DNA of 64,000 nt from Sphingobium sp. EM0848 (GCF_013375555.1 NZ_JABXWB010000001.1:2995501-3059500), one strand, 5' to 3'. Counted from the stretch's first letter, positions 32,867 to 41,844 are shown. Made by a program: numbers and translations. Notes: generated from the sequence alone by a model not told the origin.

Positions 32867-33556
32867 ATGAAATTGGGAATGATGCGCTGGGCGGCCTTGC
32901 TGCTGGCCAGCCTGACAACGACGCCTGTGTGGAGCGCGACCGTGCTGCAATGCGTGCCCTATGCGCGCATCGTGTCCGGCGTTCAGCTCTATGGTGATGC
33001 GCTGACCTGGTGGGACCAGGCGGAAAATCATTACAAGCGCGGCCACGCCCCCCGCAAAGGTGCGGTGCTGGCCTTCCGTCCGGTCGGGCCGATGGTGCTG
33101 GGGCATGTCGCGGTGGTCAGCAAGGTGCTGGACGGCCGGCATGTCTTGATCCGCCACGCCAACTGGTCGGTGCCCGGCGCCATTGAGGAGGATGTGCTGG
33201 CGATCGACGTGTCGGAGGATGGCGACTGGAGCGAGGTGCGCGTCTGGCATAGCCCGACTGGCCAGATGGGCGCGCGGACCAATCCGACCTTCGGCTTCAT
33301 CTATCCCGACAAGCCGCAACTGCATCCTTTCCGTTCCGATCCGTCGCTGGGCGGCGGCACGCGCTTTGCCGGCATGGACATGACCGGGGACGATCCGGAA
33401 GATGGGGGCGTGGCTTCGGCACGCAAGACGCCTGCCGTCGGCCAGCCGCGCCTTGCCATGGATATGCGCGCCATGCGCTATGCCGATGCGACGCCTTCCG
33501 TGCGTTCGCTCGGGGACATTATCGCGGATGTGAAGCGCGACGCAGCGTTGCGTTGA
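32867..33556 (+). CDS. Secreted CHAP-domain protein, copy 2 with C-terminal extension
   Basis: A 229-aa paralogue of the preceding protein. Signal peptide is residues 1-24 (LTTTPVWSA), the cysteine is in LQCVPYARIVSGV and the histidine in MVLGHVAVVSKV. The extra 60 residues after GFIYPDKPQLHPF are polar and unstructured (DDPEDGGVASARKTPAVGQP). The domain part agrees closely with copy 1, so a tandem duplication is likely. An IS630 element has inserted just after the stop codon. Confidence 0.88.
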   Translation: MKLGMMRWAALLLASLTTTPVWSATVLQCVPYARIVSGVQLYGDALTWWDQAENHYKRGHAPRKGAVLAFRPVGPMVLGHVAVVSKVLDGRHVLIRHANWSVPGAIEEDVLAIDVSEDGDWSEVRVWHSPTGQMGARTNPTFGFIYPDKPQLHPFRSDPSLGGGTRFAGMDMTGDDPEDGGVASARKTPAVGQPRLAMDMRAMRYADATPSVRSLGDIIADVKRDAALR

Positions 33557-33569
33557 TACCCGCCTGTAA

Positions 33570-34729
33570 TACCAACGTCCGGAAAGCCTGACTCATAAGG
33601 GGTTGCCATGTCCGAGCGGTGCTGATTCAAGGTGGCAAACGAGCTGGAGTTTGTCATGCCGATCCCGCTTCGCGCCGACTTTGACGCTACCCTGGTGAGG
33701 GCCGCGGCCCGTAAATCGAAGGATGGCGCGCAAGCGCGGCGATTACTGGCGCTGGCGGCGATCTATGAGGGGTCGAGCCGTACCGAGGCGGCACGGATCG
33801 GCGGGGTGACGCTGCAGATCGTCCGCGACTGGGTGTTGAGGTTCAACGCGGCCGGACCCGATGGATTGATCGACCGGAAGGCGCCGGGCCAGCCCTCGCG
33901 CCTGAGCGCTGCCCACCGCGCAGCCCTCGTCGAGATGGTCGAACGGGGTCCGATCCCCGCCGTGCACGGCGTGGTGCGCTGGCGGATCATTGATCTGGCT
34001 CAGTGGCTATGGGACGAGTTTTCCGTCTCGGTTTCGAGGCCGACACTGAGCCGTGAGCTGCGGGCGCTGGGCTACCGCAAGTTGTCAGCCCGGCCCAAAC
34101 ATCATGCCCAGGATCCAGAGGCAATTGAGGCCTTCAAAAGGGGGGCTTTGCCGCCGAGCTGGACAAGGTCAAAGCGTGCCTCCCGCGGGGCACACCGATA
34201 GAAATCTGGTTCACGGACGAGGCCCGGATCGGACAGAAGAACAAGATCACGCGGCGCTGGGCCAAACGAGGGACGCGACCATCCGCGCCGCATGATCAGC
34301 GCACCAGCTCCGCCTATATCTTCGGCGCGATCTGCCCGCAGGAAGGCAAGGCTGCAGGCCTCATCCTGCCGTTCTGCAACACCGACACAATGAACCTGCA
34401 CCTGGCCGAGATCTCACTGGCCGTCGCTCCTGACACGCACGCCGTGCTGCTCATGGACCAGGCTGGCTGGCATCTGACGCCCAAGCTCAACGTGCCCGGT
34501 AATATCTCGATCATCCCGATCCCATCGAAGTGCCCCGAGCTCAACCCGCAGGAGAATATCTGGCAGTTCCTGCGTGACAACTGGCTGTCGAACCGCGTGT
34601 TCAACTCCCACGAGGACATCGTCGATCACTGTTGCGACGCCTGGAACAGGCTCGTCGAACAGCCCGGGCGCATCATGTCGATCGGCCTGCGCGATTGGGC
34701 CCAGGGGTTCTGATCAGTGAATCTTGGTA
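33570..34729 (+). mobile_element. IS630-family insertion sequence
   Basis: An element of about 1.16 kb with short ends CCAAC... on the left (from 33572) and, read inward from the right, CCAAG (to 34727), each bordered by TA (33570-33571 and 34728-34729), the target site of IS630 elements. Longer terminal repeats are weak. It carries a transposase in two overlapping frames and separates the CHAP genes from what may have been their terminator at 34735. Confidence 0.75.
33656..34713 (+). CDS. IS630-family transposase, two frames joined by -1 frameshift
   Basis: Frame one encodes the HTH half (ALAAIYEGSSRTEAARIGGVTLQIVRDWVLRFNAAG) up to about codon 160. Frame two, one base back, encodes the DDE half: IEIWFTDEARIGQKNK (first Asp/Glu), VLLMDQAGWHLTPKL (second Asp) and CPELNPQENIWQFLRD (catalytic Glu). 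The shift lies at AAAAGGGGGG (34136-34145). IS630 elements often use such slippery runs, so this may be programmed rather than inactivating. Confidence 0.88.
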
Positions 34730-34734
34730 TAAGA

Positions 34735-34773
34735 GAAAAAAGGCGCCGCCTCGCCAGAGGCAGCGCCTTTTTC
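34735..34773. terminator. Bidirectional rho-independent terminator
   Basis: An A6 tract, then GGCGC and a GC-rich stem (GGCGCCGCCTCGCC with AGGCAGCGCC), then a T5 tract. It ends the minus-strand DUF3297 gene and may have served the CHAP gene before the IS630 insertion. Confidence 0.75.
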
Positions 34774-34789
34774 AGCTCAGGCGAAAAGC

Positions 34790-35065
34790 TTATTCGCCCT
34801 TTTCGGCGGCTTCGTCAGCGCCCTCGGCCGCATTTTCGAACCAGGCTTCGACCGGGCCGGACAGCTTGATCGTCAGCGGCTGGCCGTGGCGGTCGCGGGT
34901 CTTGCCCGCCGCGACGCGGACCCAGCCCTCCGAAAGGCAATATTCCTCGACATCGTTACGGACCCGGTCCTTGAACTTGATGCCGATGCCGCGCTGAAGC
35001 ACGTCCATGTCGAAAAAAGGGCTTTTCGGGTTGGTGGAAAGGCGGTCGGGAGGGGTATCGCTCAT
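34790..35065 (-). CDS. DUF3297 family protein
   Basis: A 91-aa protein with the full family sequence: SDTPPDRLSTNPKSPFFD, then GIGIKFKDRVRNDVEEYCLSEGW and IKLSGPVEAWF. The end is acidic (EGADEAAEKGE). It is a small conserved cytoplasmic protein of proteobacteria with no known role. It stands alone between a terminator and the serine-protease gene. Confidence 0.92.
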   Translation of the reverse strand: MSDTPPDRLSTNPKSPFFDMDVLQRGIGIKFKDRVRNDVEEYCLSEGWVRVAAGKTRDRHGQPLTIKLSGPVEAWFENAAEGADEAAEKGE

Positions 35066-35097
35066 GATAGTTCTGATCCTGTGAATTTCGTCGCGGA

Positions 35098-35955
35098 CTA
35101 GCCCTTTGGTCGCCCCTGCGTCAACACTCCCGGCGTTTTGTCCACGTCGCAGAATATCCGGCGGATCACCCCCTGCGCCAGCCAGGATTCGAATCGCGCC
35201 TGCGCATCGGCTGCATCCAGGAAGGGATAGGCGACCGGTTGATCGGCGACGGCATGGCTGGCGGTGACGAGCCGCATCATCGCATCGGGCGCGGTGGTCA
35301 GGATTCGCCCCCGCCGGTCGGTGGCCGCGCTGTTGACGCCCACGACATGGCCGTCCTCGGCAAAGACCGGCCCGCCGCTGATGCCGGACAGCGTACCGTC
35401 GCCCATCGGGATCCGGCTATGTTCGGCCCAGGCAAGGACTGGCTGCGTCTCTTCCCCGGTTCCCCGCCGGGCACGGGCGGCGCCGATCAGTTCGGATATC
35501 ACCAGCGTCGGCTCCCCGGCCGGGAAGCCCATATGATATCCGACCGATCCCGCCGGGGGCATGCGATCCGACAGCGGCAGGGCGTGGTCGCTCGCCAATC
35601 TGCTGCGCACCACCGCCGCATCGGCTTCACGGCTTTCGATCAGCCGCGAGACGGGCCGGGCAAAGCCGCCCGACTCGATGCCGACGCGGGTGCAGCCATG
35701 GGTGACATGCTGGGCGGTCAGCCAGGCACCGCCCCGGTCCACGGCAAAGGTCGTCCCCATGCTGTCGGAAGGGGGTTCGTTCCGTTCCTCGATCACGAAG
35801 CTCTCATCGCTCCATTGCGGCATCGGGCGGCGGGGCGAGCGTGGGTTGAAGGTTTCGACTTGCAGTGGCGGCGGCCGGGTGACTTCGCTGATCCACAGCA
35901 GGGCAAGGATGATGCCGAGCAGCCCGGGCAGACAGCCGAGGCGCGGGCGGTTCAC
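35098..35955 (-). CDS. Trypsin-like serine protease
   Basis: A 285-aa protein with an N-terminal membrane anchor or signal (residues 8-24) and a trypsin-fold domain. The triad is visible: His83 in LTAQHVTHGC, Asp112 in READAAVVRS and Ser193 in LSGISGGPVF. There is no PDZ domain, unlike DegP. It would act in the periplasm or at its membrane face. It follows the DUF350 gene after four bases, so the two form an operon. Confidence 0.85.
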   Translation of the reverse strand: MNRPRLGCLPGLLGIILALLWISEVTRPPPLQVETFNPRSPRRPMPQWSDESFVIEERNEPPSDSMGTTFAVDRGGAWLTAQHVTHGCTRVGIESGGFARPVSRLIESREADAAVVRSRLASDHALPLSDRMPPAGSVGYHMGFPAGEPTLVISELIGAARARRGTGEETQPVLAWAEHSRIPMGDGTLSGISGGPVFAEDGHVVGVNSAATDRRGRILTTAPDAMMRLVTASHAVADQPVAYPFLDAADAQARFESWLAQGVIRRIFCDVDKTPGVLTQGRPKG

Positions 35956-35959
35956 CGGA

Positions 35960-36382
35960 TCATCCCGCGATCGCGCCTGCGGTGAGGCAGGCGATGGCGG
36001 TCTTCATCATCGCCAGGAAGATGGCGGCGGAGCGTTCATTGGCTTCGATCCGGGCAGGCAGTTGGCCCAGCAGAAAATCGACGAAGCGAAAGGCGATAAG
36101 TTGCAGGATCAGCGTCACGCTGCCCCAGATCACGATGTCCCAGCTATTGACCGATCCCGCGAGGCAAAAGCCCAGCGGCACCGCCAGGCCGATCGCCGCG
36201 CCGCCCAGCGAGATGGCGGCGGCATCATTGCCTGCGCGGATCAGCGCGAATTCGTCATGCGGCGTGATCCACATATAAAGCGCCAGCGCCGCGATCCAGG
36301 CCAGTGTCGCGCAGGCCAGATGCAGCAGGAAGATCGGCAGGCCCGACAACAGGCTCTGGATGACGGGCATGGGATCGGTCAT
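35960..36382 (-). CDS. DUF350 family membrane protein
   Basis: A 140-aa four-helix membrane protein. YMWITPHDEFALIRAGNDAAAISLGGAAIGLAVPL is the DUF350 core, with the conserved acidic/Asn-rich loop between helices 1 and 2. The start at 36382 (MTDPMPVIQ) avoids a 20-residue arginine-rich leader. Function unknown; coupled to the downstream protease. Confidence 0.85.
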   Translation of the reverse strand: MTDPMPVIQSLLSGLPIFLLHLACATLAWIAALALYMWITPHDEFALIRAGNDAAAISLGGAAIGLAVPLGFCLAGSVNSWDIVIWGSVTLILQLIAFRFVDFLLGQLPARIEANERSAAIFLAMMKTAIACLTAGAIAG

Positions 36383-36483
36383 GGAACGAAGATGCCGCAA
36401 GCCGCCCGCCGGTTCAATCGGCGGACGGCGTAACATATCCATAATCCCCCTATGCGTTGAACACAGGGAGGATTTTATCGCTG

Positions 36484-36777
36484 TCAGTTACAGACGCGCA
36501 CCCTCACGCGCCGGTCGCGATAATGACTGTAGCGCCATTCGGTCCAGCAACGCTGGCGATAATGACCGCGCCAACTGCGCCGGTCGCCCCGCCAATAACG
36601 GCGATCGTCATCGCGCCAGCCGCGGCGGTCGTCCCAGCGGCGATAGTCATCGCCCCGATAGCCGTCGCGATAGCCATAGTCGCCGCCATAATATTGCGCC
36701 TGCGCAGGCGCTGCGCCGATGCCCATGGCCGTGATCGCCAGCCCCAGCGCGGCCGCGCCCTTCCACAAGATGTTCAT
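36484..36777 (-). CDS. Small secreted Arg/Tyr/Asp-rich protein
   Basis: A 97-aa exported protein: signal peptide residues 1-27 (ending APAQAQ) and a mature part made of repeats of D-R-R-W/Y (YRGDDYRRWDDRRGWRDDDRR), ending CWTEWRYSHYRD with two cysteines near the C-terminus. Such proteins are common in sphingomonads; function is not known. It stands alone. GGAGAAGCAGAC precedes the start. Confidence 0.75.
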   Translation of the reverse strand: MNILWKGAAALGLAITAMGIGAAPAQAQYYGGDYGYRDGYRGDDYRRWDDRRGWRDDDRRYWRGDRRSWRGHYRQRCWTEWRYSHYRDRRVRVRVCN

Positions 36778-36894
36778 GTCTGCTTCTCCTCACATGCGCG
36801 CCCGTCGCCTGAGCAGCGGGGACATGAAGGGGAAGATGCACCGGGCCGACTGAACCGTCCGGGAACGGTTCCGTCAGCCAATATTCATGGTTAA

Positions 36895-38136
36895 TCAGCG
36901 GCCTCGCAGTGCGGCCTCGGCCTCCAGCATATAATCGCGGGTGATCGGCAGGGATCGCCGGTCGCGGACATATTGGACCTGGTAATTCACCATGCCGCCA
37001 TGTTCGAACACGGTCGCCGCGCCTGCCAGATAGAAGGTCCAGAGGCGGAAGAACCGTTCGTCGTAGAGCGCGACGATATCCGCCTTATGCGCCAGCGTCC
37101 GCCTGTACCATTCGCGGATGGTGAGGCCGTAATGCATGCGCAGCACCTCGACATCCGTGACCATCAGCCGGGTGCCTTCGCTGCCCTGGATCATCTCCGA
37201 CAAGGCGGGGATATAGCCGCCGGGGAAGATATATTTCTGGGTGAAGGCGTCGGTGATGCCCGGCCCGTCGATCCGGCCGATGGTGTGGATCAGCATGACC
37301 CCCTCCGGGGTCAGCAGTTCGCGGCACTTGGTGTAGAAGGTGCGATAATCCTTGGTCCCGACATGTTCGAACATGCCGACCGACACGATGCGGTCGAACG
37401 GTCCCTCGATATCGCGATAATCGATCAGCTCGAAGCGCACATGGTCAGCCACGCCCGCGTCCTGCGCCCGTTGCCGCGCGACCTTCAGCTGTTCTTCCGA
37501 CAGGGTGATGCCGGTCACGTCCACGCCGCAGGTGCGGTGCAGATAGAGCGCCATGCCACCCCAGCCGCAGCCGATGTCCAACACCTTCATGCCGGGCTTC
37601 AGGTGCAGTTTCGCGGCGATATGCGCCTTCTTGTCCTCCTGCGCCTGCTCCAGGCTGATGCCCGTTTCATTGTCGGCGTCGGGGAAATAAGCGCAGCTAT
37701 ATTGGCGGTCGCGGTCGAGGAAGAGTGCATAGAGCGCGCCCGACAGGTCGTAATGATGCGCCACATTGGCCTTCGACCGCGTGCGATGATTGGCGGCCCA
37801 CAATTTGTGCCGGATCGTCTTGAAGCCACGTTTCAACGAGCCGAGATCGCTGACCGACTTGCCGGTTTCCCAGGCATTGTTCATGCGAACGAGCGAAATC
37901 AGTTCCATGATCCCGCCGCCCTCGATGGCCACCCGCCCGTCGATAAAGGCTTCGGCCATGCCCAGGCGCGGATCCTTGATGATGTCGAACGGCACTCGCG
38001 CATCGTGGAACTTCAGTGCCAGCGAGGGGAAGCCCGGTTCGGCCTTCCCGACCGTGATTTTTCTGCCGTCATGATAATGGATGGTAAGCTGGCCACGTGT
38101 GACCAGCCGATTGATGACCCGATCGAACAGTTTCAT
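36895..38136 (-). CDS. cfa: Cyclopropane-fatty-acyl-phospholipid synthase family methyltransferase
   Basis: A 413-aa SAM-dependent enzyme. The SAM motif is VLDIGCGWGGMALYL (near residue 185), and YDLSGALYALFLDRDRQYSCAYFPDAD near 130 and EHVGTKDYRTFYTKC near 260 are strong CFA synthase landmarks. It adds a methylene or methyl group to unsaturated acyl chains of membrane lipids. The N-terminal domain (residues 1-120) matches that of proteobacterial CFA synthases. A related lipid methyltransferase activity cannot be excluded. Confidence 0.88.
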   Translation of the reverse strand: MKLFDRVINRLVTRGQLTIHYHDGRKITVGKAEPGFPSLALKFHDARVPFDIIKDPRLGMAEAFIDGRVAIEGGGIMELISLVRMNNAWETGKSVSDLGSLKRGFKTIRHKLWAANHRTRSKANVAHHYDLSGALYALFLDRDRQYSCAYFPDADNETGISLEQAQEDKKAHIAAKLHLKPGMKVLDIGCGWGGMALYLHRTCGVDVTGITLSEEQLKVARQRAQDAGVADHVRFELIDYRDIEGPFDRIVSVGMFEHVGTKDYRTFYTKCRELLTPEGVMLIHTIGRIDGPGITDAFTQKYIFPGGYIPALSEMIQGSEGTRLMVTDVEVLRMHYGLTIREWYRRTLAHKADIVALYDERFFRLWTFYLAGAATVFEHGGMVNYQVQYVRDRRSLPITRDYMLEAEAALRGR

Positions 38137-38167
38137 GCTGCTACCCTGTCAGGTCATTCCGTTGAGG

Positions 38168-38920
38168 TCAAATGCCGGCATACCAGTCATATCCGGCATG
38201 GTCCTCCCAGAAGCCGCCCTTGCCGTCGCCAATGCCGTCCAGGGAGGTAACCGCCTCTATCCGCATCAAATATTTCGCCTGCTTATAGCCCAATTGCCGT
38301 TCGACGCGCAGCCGCAGCGGTGCGCCGTTGGCGACCCGCAAGGGCTGGTCGTTGAGCGCGAAGGCCAGGATCGTCTGGGGGTGGAAGGCATCCATCAGGT
38401 CGATACTCTCATAATAGGCCTTGCCGCTGCCCATATCGTCGGCGCAGTGAAAGACGATATAGCGTGCCCCGTCCCGTAGCCGTGCGGCATCGAGAACCCG
38501 CTTCAACGCGACACCCCGCCATTTGCCGATGGCGCTCCACCCTTCGACGCAATCATGCCGCGTGATCTGCTGGCGATGGGGGAAGGCGTGGAGGTCGGCC
38601 AGCGACAGAGACAGCGGTCGTTCGACCAGTCCGCTGACCCGCAGCCGCCAATCGGCAAAGCCGTTGCGCCACAGTGCCCTATATTCCGGCGTGTCCGGAT
38701 TGGCGGTGCCATTGGGCCGGAAGAAGGGGGAAATTTGATCGGGCCGGAATTCGTGGGCCAGTGCGTCACGCGCCATCAGGCTGCGCTGCGCCCATTTGTG
38801 GAAATTTTCGGCAGAGAACAGCACGTCCCGAAACGCCTCATTGCGTGCCAGCCGGTCGCAACCCGCCAGCGTCGCGGCGGCGCCCAGCACCAGGGTGCGG
38901 CGGGTGAGGATCAGGCTCAT
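38168..38920 (-). CDS. Molybdopterin-dependent oxidoreductase, YedY/MsrP-like
   Basis: A 250-aa exported molybdoenzyme of the sulfite-oxidase fold. The N-terminus LTRRTLVLGAAATLAGC combines a twin-arginine signal with a possible lipobox cysteine. The molybdenum-ligating cysteine is in QITRHDCVEGWSAIGKWRG. Related MsrP reduces methionine sulfoxide in periplasmic proteins, with electrons from a membrane cytochrome b. This protein lacks parts typical of MsrP and is shorter, so another substrate is possible. It overlaps the cytochrome b gene by 4 bases. Confidence 0.85.
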   Translation of the reverse strand: MSLILTRRTLVLGAAATLAGCDRLARNEAFRDVLFSAENFHKWAQRSLMARDALAHEFRPDQISPFFRPNGTANPDTPEYRALWRNGFADWRLRVSGLVERPLSLSLADLHAFPHRQQITRHDCVEGWSAIGKWRGVALKRVLDAARLRDGARYIVFHCADDMGSGKAYYESIDLMDAFHPQTILAFALNDQPLRVANGAPLRLRVERQLGYKQAKYLMRIEAVTSLDGIGDGKGGFWEDHAGYDWYAGI

Positions 38921-39675
38921 TCCCCATTCTCCATGCTTGGTTCCGGCACCCGGTATCGCCCGCTGATCATCGACCGGATCTCGTTCACGGGTCCCGCCAG
39001 CAGCACCATGAGGATGTGGACGAGGAAGAAGGCCACCAGCGCAAAGGCGGTGATGAAGTGGATCGACCGTGCCGATTGCCGCCCGCCGAACAGCTCGACC
39101 AGCCAGGGCCAGGCCGCGTTCATGCCCGGCGACATGGTAAGGCCGGTCAGGATGATGAGCGGCAGCGCGACGAAGATCACGCCGATATAGCTTGCCTTTT
39201 GGAGCACATTATAGCGCAGCGCCGCCTCCCCGGTCGGAAAGCGCAGACGTGCATGGTCGCGGATGTCGCGCCAGACATGACGCGGCGCCAGTTCGCCGCG
39301 CCGAAAGGCGAGGTCGCGCGTCAGATGCCGCCCGAACAGGCTCCAGAGCATGTAGAAGAACAGCGCGAAGGCGAAGATCGGCGCGGCGGTCAGGTGCCAG
39401 TGCCGCGACATCGCCAGATTATAATGCGCGGGCAGGGTGATCCAGCCGCCGAAGCGCTCCAGCTTCAGCCAGGGATGGTCGAAATTCGCGCCAAATTGGC
39501 CCCAATAGAGCCGGGGATGCGCGTTGAATATGCCGAGGCCGCTGGTGAACAGCACGTAGAGCAGCAGGGCATTCAGCCAGTGCCACAGGCGCGTCGGCAA
39601 CCGGTGCCGCAGCACCAGCCTGGGCTGGGCCGGCTTTCGCTCGACCAGGGTTCGGTCCGATGGCGCGTTGTCCAT
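38917..39675 (-). CDS. Cytochrome b-type membrane subunit
   Basis: A 252-aa membrane protein with four or five helices and histidine pairs typical of di-haem cytochromes b: HRLPTRLWHWLNALLLYVLF, HYNLAMSRHWHLTAAPIFAF and HFITAFALVAFFLVHILMVL. It is of the Ni/Fe-hydrogenase cytochrome b type (not the YedZ/MsrQ fold) and should pass electrons to the coupled molybdoenzyme. Its gene is first in the two-gene unit. Confidence 0.85.
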   Translation of the reverse strand: MDNAPSDRTLVERKPAQPRLVLRHRLPTRLWHWLNALLLYVLFTSGLGIFNAHPRLYWGQFGANFDHPWLKLERFGGWITLPAHYNLAMSRHWHLTAAPIFAFALFFYMLWSLFGRHLTRDLAFRRGELAPRHVWRDIRDHARLRFPTGEAALRYNVLQKASYIGVIFVALPLIILTGLTMSPGMNAAWPWLVELFGGRQSARSIHFITAFALVAFFLVHILMVLLAGPVNEIRSMISGRYRVPEPSMENGE

Positions 39676-39967
39676 AAGTGACTGTTACTCTTTTGCACCA
39701 GTCGGGTCAAAAAGGTCGTTCCTGGGACGAACATGAACGCATGACCTGATTTCGTTCATCTGGGAGCCAGCTTTGGGGGGCATAAGCGCCCCTGTCTGAG
39801 GTCAAGTAAATTTCAGGCAAGTTTAAATTCGTATGGATCGATTCCTTGAAGTTTCAAGAGGGATAAGATCAGAAATATTTTAAAGATCAGTCCCTTTTAA
39901 AAACCGATTGAGAACATAAATAAATCTCACCCGGTTCAGGGTATCGAATAATAATATGAGGAATATC

Positions 39968-40477
39968 ATGAAGACTGCGATTTTCGCGGCGATTGCTGCT
40001 GCCGTCATTTCTGTTCCTGCTATCGCTCAGGACGCTGCGCCTTTTACTGGTCCGCGCGTTGGCGTTACCATGGGCTATGACAAGGTTCAGGGCAGCGACG
40101 GCTTCAGCTACGGCGTGTCGACCGGCTATGATCTGGCCGTGCTGCCGCGCGTCACCTTCGGTCCGGAAGTGTCGCTGAGCGAATCCACCGCCGAATTCGG
40201 CGGCGTCGACGCCAGCCGCGATCTCGCCGCTTCGGTCCGCCTGGGCTATGTCGTGACCCCGAAGGTCCTGGCGTTCGGCAAGGTCGGCTATGCCAACAGC
40301 CGCTTCGAACCCGTCGGCGCCGGTCACTATAATCTGGAAGGCGTGCGCTTCGGTGGTGGTCTGGAATATTCGGTAACCCCGCGCACCTACATCTCGGCTG
40401 AATATCAGCGCACCGAATATGAAGCCGGGTTCGGCGGCCGCGACGCAGGCGTTGTCGGCATCGGCTTCCGCTTCTAA
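39968..40477 (+). CDS. Small outer-membrane beta-barrel protein, copy 1
   Basis: A 169-aa barrel protein: signal peptide residues 1-20 (ending SVPAIAQ), then eight predicted strands with alternating pattern (RVGVTMGYDKV, SYGVSTGYDLAV, SVRLGYVVTPKVLAFGKVGY) and the terminal GVVGIGFRF. It resembles OmpW/Opa-like adhesion-barrel families (outer membrane protein beta-barrel domain). The ATG at 39968 has GAGGA seven bases upstream; the frame can be read from 39956. A paralogue follows at 40785. The 292 bases before it hold an AT-rich leader and no gene. Confidence 0.85.
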   Translation: MKTAIFAAIAAAVISVPAIAQDAAPFTGPRVGVTMGYDKVQGSDGFSYGVSTGYDLAVLPRVTFGPEVSLSESTAEFGGVDASRDLAASVRLGYVVTPKVLAFGKVGYANSRFEPVGAGHYNLEGVRFGGGLEYSVTPRTYISAEYQRTEYEAGFGGRDAGVVGIGFRF

Positions 40478-40503
40478 GCGAACCCCGCTGTTCAAGGCGG
40501 AGA

Positions 40504-40532
40504 GGGCGGTCCTGCACGGGGCCGCCCTTTTT
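40504..40532 (+). terminator. Terminator of barrel gene copy 1
   Basis: GGGCGG (40504-40509) pairs with CCGCCC (40522-40527) followed by T5. The same hairpin type follows copy 2. Confidence 0.75.
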
Positions 40533-40784
40533 CGTGCGCATCGATCTGTTGCGGAAAAGCCTCATATATTCATAAAGTTCATACCCAACTTGCAACAATG
40601 ACAATTGCGTTACATATGCACGCCGTCAGTGACACATATCGCTGAACGCAGGACGGGAAGGGTTCCGATCAAAATCGGTAGTCCAATGGTGATGATAGAA
40701 TAAGAACGCGACACCACCCGTAAAGAGAACGAAAGCGTCTATCCTGTTCGGGGATATGGACGTTGCTCATGATATGAGGATTAT
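40533..40784 (+). promoter_or_regulatory. AT-rich leader region of barrel gene copy 2
   Basis: No gene is seen between the terminator of copy 1 and copy 2. The stretch holds promoter-like AT-rich parts (40555-40620) and ends in ATGAGGATTAT before the ATG at 40785. Confidence 0.35.
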
Positions 40785-41297
40785 ATGAAGACTGTGATTT
40801 TCGCAGCGATTGCTGCTTCTGCTGCTGCCGTTTCCGCTCCCGCCTTCGCTCAGGACGCTGCGCCCTTCACCGGGCCGCGCGCAGGCGTGACGCTGGGCTA
40901 CGACAAGGTCGGTGGCCAGGACGGTTTTGCTTATGGCGTCAGCGCCGGTTACGACCTGGCTGTCGCGCCGCGCATCACCTTCGGCCCGGAAGTGTCGTTC
41001 AGCGATTCCACCATTAAGGAAGGCGGCGTTGACGTCAGCCGTGATCTGGCCGCTTCGGTTCGCCTGGGCTATGTCGTGACCCCGCGCGTTCTGGCGTTCG
41101 GCAAGGTCGGCTATGCCGACACCCGCTTCGAACTGCTTGGCACCAACTTCAACTATGAAGGCGTTCGTTACGGTGGCGGCGTGGAATTCGCCGTGACCGG
41201 CAACACCTACATCTCGGCCGAATATCAGCGCACCGAGTATGAAGACGGTCTCGGCGGCCGTGACGCCGGCGTTGTCGGCATCGGTTTCCGCTTCTAA
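40785..41297 (+). CDS. Small outer-membrane beta-barrel protein, copy 2
   Basis: A 170-aa paralogue of the preceding gene. Mature sequences align without large gaps: QDAAPFTGPRAGVTLGYDKV, ASVRLGYVVTPRVLAFGKVGY, and the identical end DAGVVGIGFRF. The signal peptide ends SAPAFAQ. The most variable parts are short stretches between strands, as expected for surface loops. Confidence 0.85.
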   Translation: MKTVIFAAIAASAAAVSAPAFAQDAAPFTGPRAGVTLGYDKVGGQDGFAYGVSAGYDLAVAPRITFGPEVSFSDSTIKEGGVDVSRDLAASVRLGYVVTPRVLAFGKVGYADTRFELLGTNFNYEGVRYGGGVEFAVTGNTYISAEYQRTEYEDGLGGRDAGVVGIGFRF

Positions 41298-41321
41298 TCC
41301 CTCTCGGATAGAACAGGGGAA

Positions 41322-41350
41322 GGGCGGTCCCATGCGGGGCCGCCCTTTTT
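41322..41350 (+). terminator. Terminator of barrel gene copy 2
   Basis: GGGCGG (41322-41327) and CCGCCC (41340-41345) followed by T5, same design as at 40504. The T run abuts the stop codon of the convergent gene at 41351. Confidence 0.75.
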
Positions 41351-41776
41351 CTATGCCCAGGGCAGGGGAGTGAGGTCCGGCTCCACCCATGCGCGACGCG
41401 CTTCCGCCGACATTAGCCGTTCGCGCGACCAATAGGCATACAGCCAGTCCTTGTCGGCCATGGGCGAATCCATCAGTGCCGCAAAGGCCTCCGCCGGCGT
41501 CACCCCTTCCGGCAAGCCTGTCAGCAGCGCCCGCGCCGCCCGCAACGATGCCTGCGTGATCGTCTCATGATAACCGGACGTATCACTGTTCACGCCCCCA
41601 ACGCTTTCATTATAGGCCGCGATCATCCCCGGCATGTCGCGTTCCGGCACCAGATCGGGCCCCCGCAGCATCAGCCATAGCGCCGTCGAGAAATGGGCCA
41701 TATGGGTCCATTCCTCCTTGGGCAGCGTCCGGGCGCAAAAGCCCAGGGCGATCCGTTCCATCTCTTCGTCCGTCAT
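41351..41776 (-). CDS. Conserved hypothetical protein
   Basis: A 141-aa soluble protein. Readable conserved blocks are CARTLPKEEWTHMAHFSTALWLML and IAAYNESVGGVNSDTSGYHETITQASLRAARALL; I know these from widespread proteins of unknown function. The E-W-T-H-x-A-H and Y-H-E-T histidines could bind metal. The start MTDEEME at 41776 is chosen over an upstream ATG that adds a basic leader. Confidence 0.75.
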   Translation of the reverse strand: MTDEEMERIALGFCARTLPKEEWTHMAHFSTALWLMLRGPDLVPERDMPGMIAAYNESVGGVNSDTSGYHETITQASLRAARALLTGLPEGVTPAEAFAALMDSPMADKDWLYAYWSRERLMSAEARRAWVEPDLTPLPWA

Positions 41777-41815
41777 TCTTTTCACCCTTGATACCGCCCG
41801 GACGAAACGCACAAG

Positions 41816-41844
41816 AAAAACCCCGCCGTTCCGGGCGGGGTTTT
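41816..41844 (-). terminator. Terminator downstream of rlmN
   Basis: CCCCGCC (41821-41827) and GGCGGGG (41834-41840) with A5 on one side and T4 on the other. In minus orientation it follows the rlmN stop after 40 bases. Confidence 0.75.
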
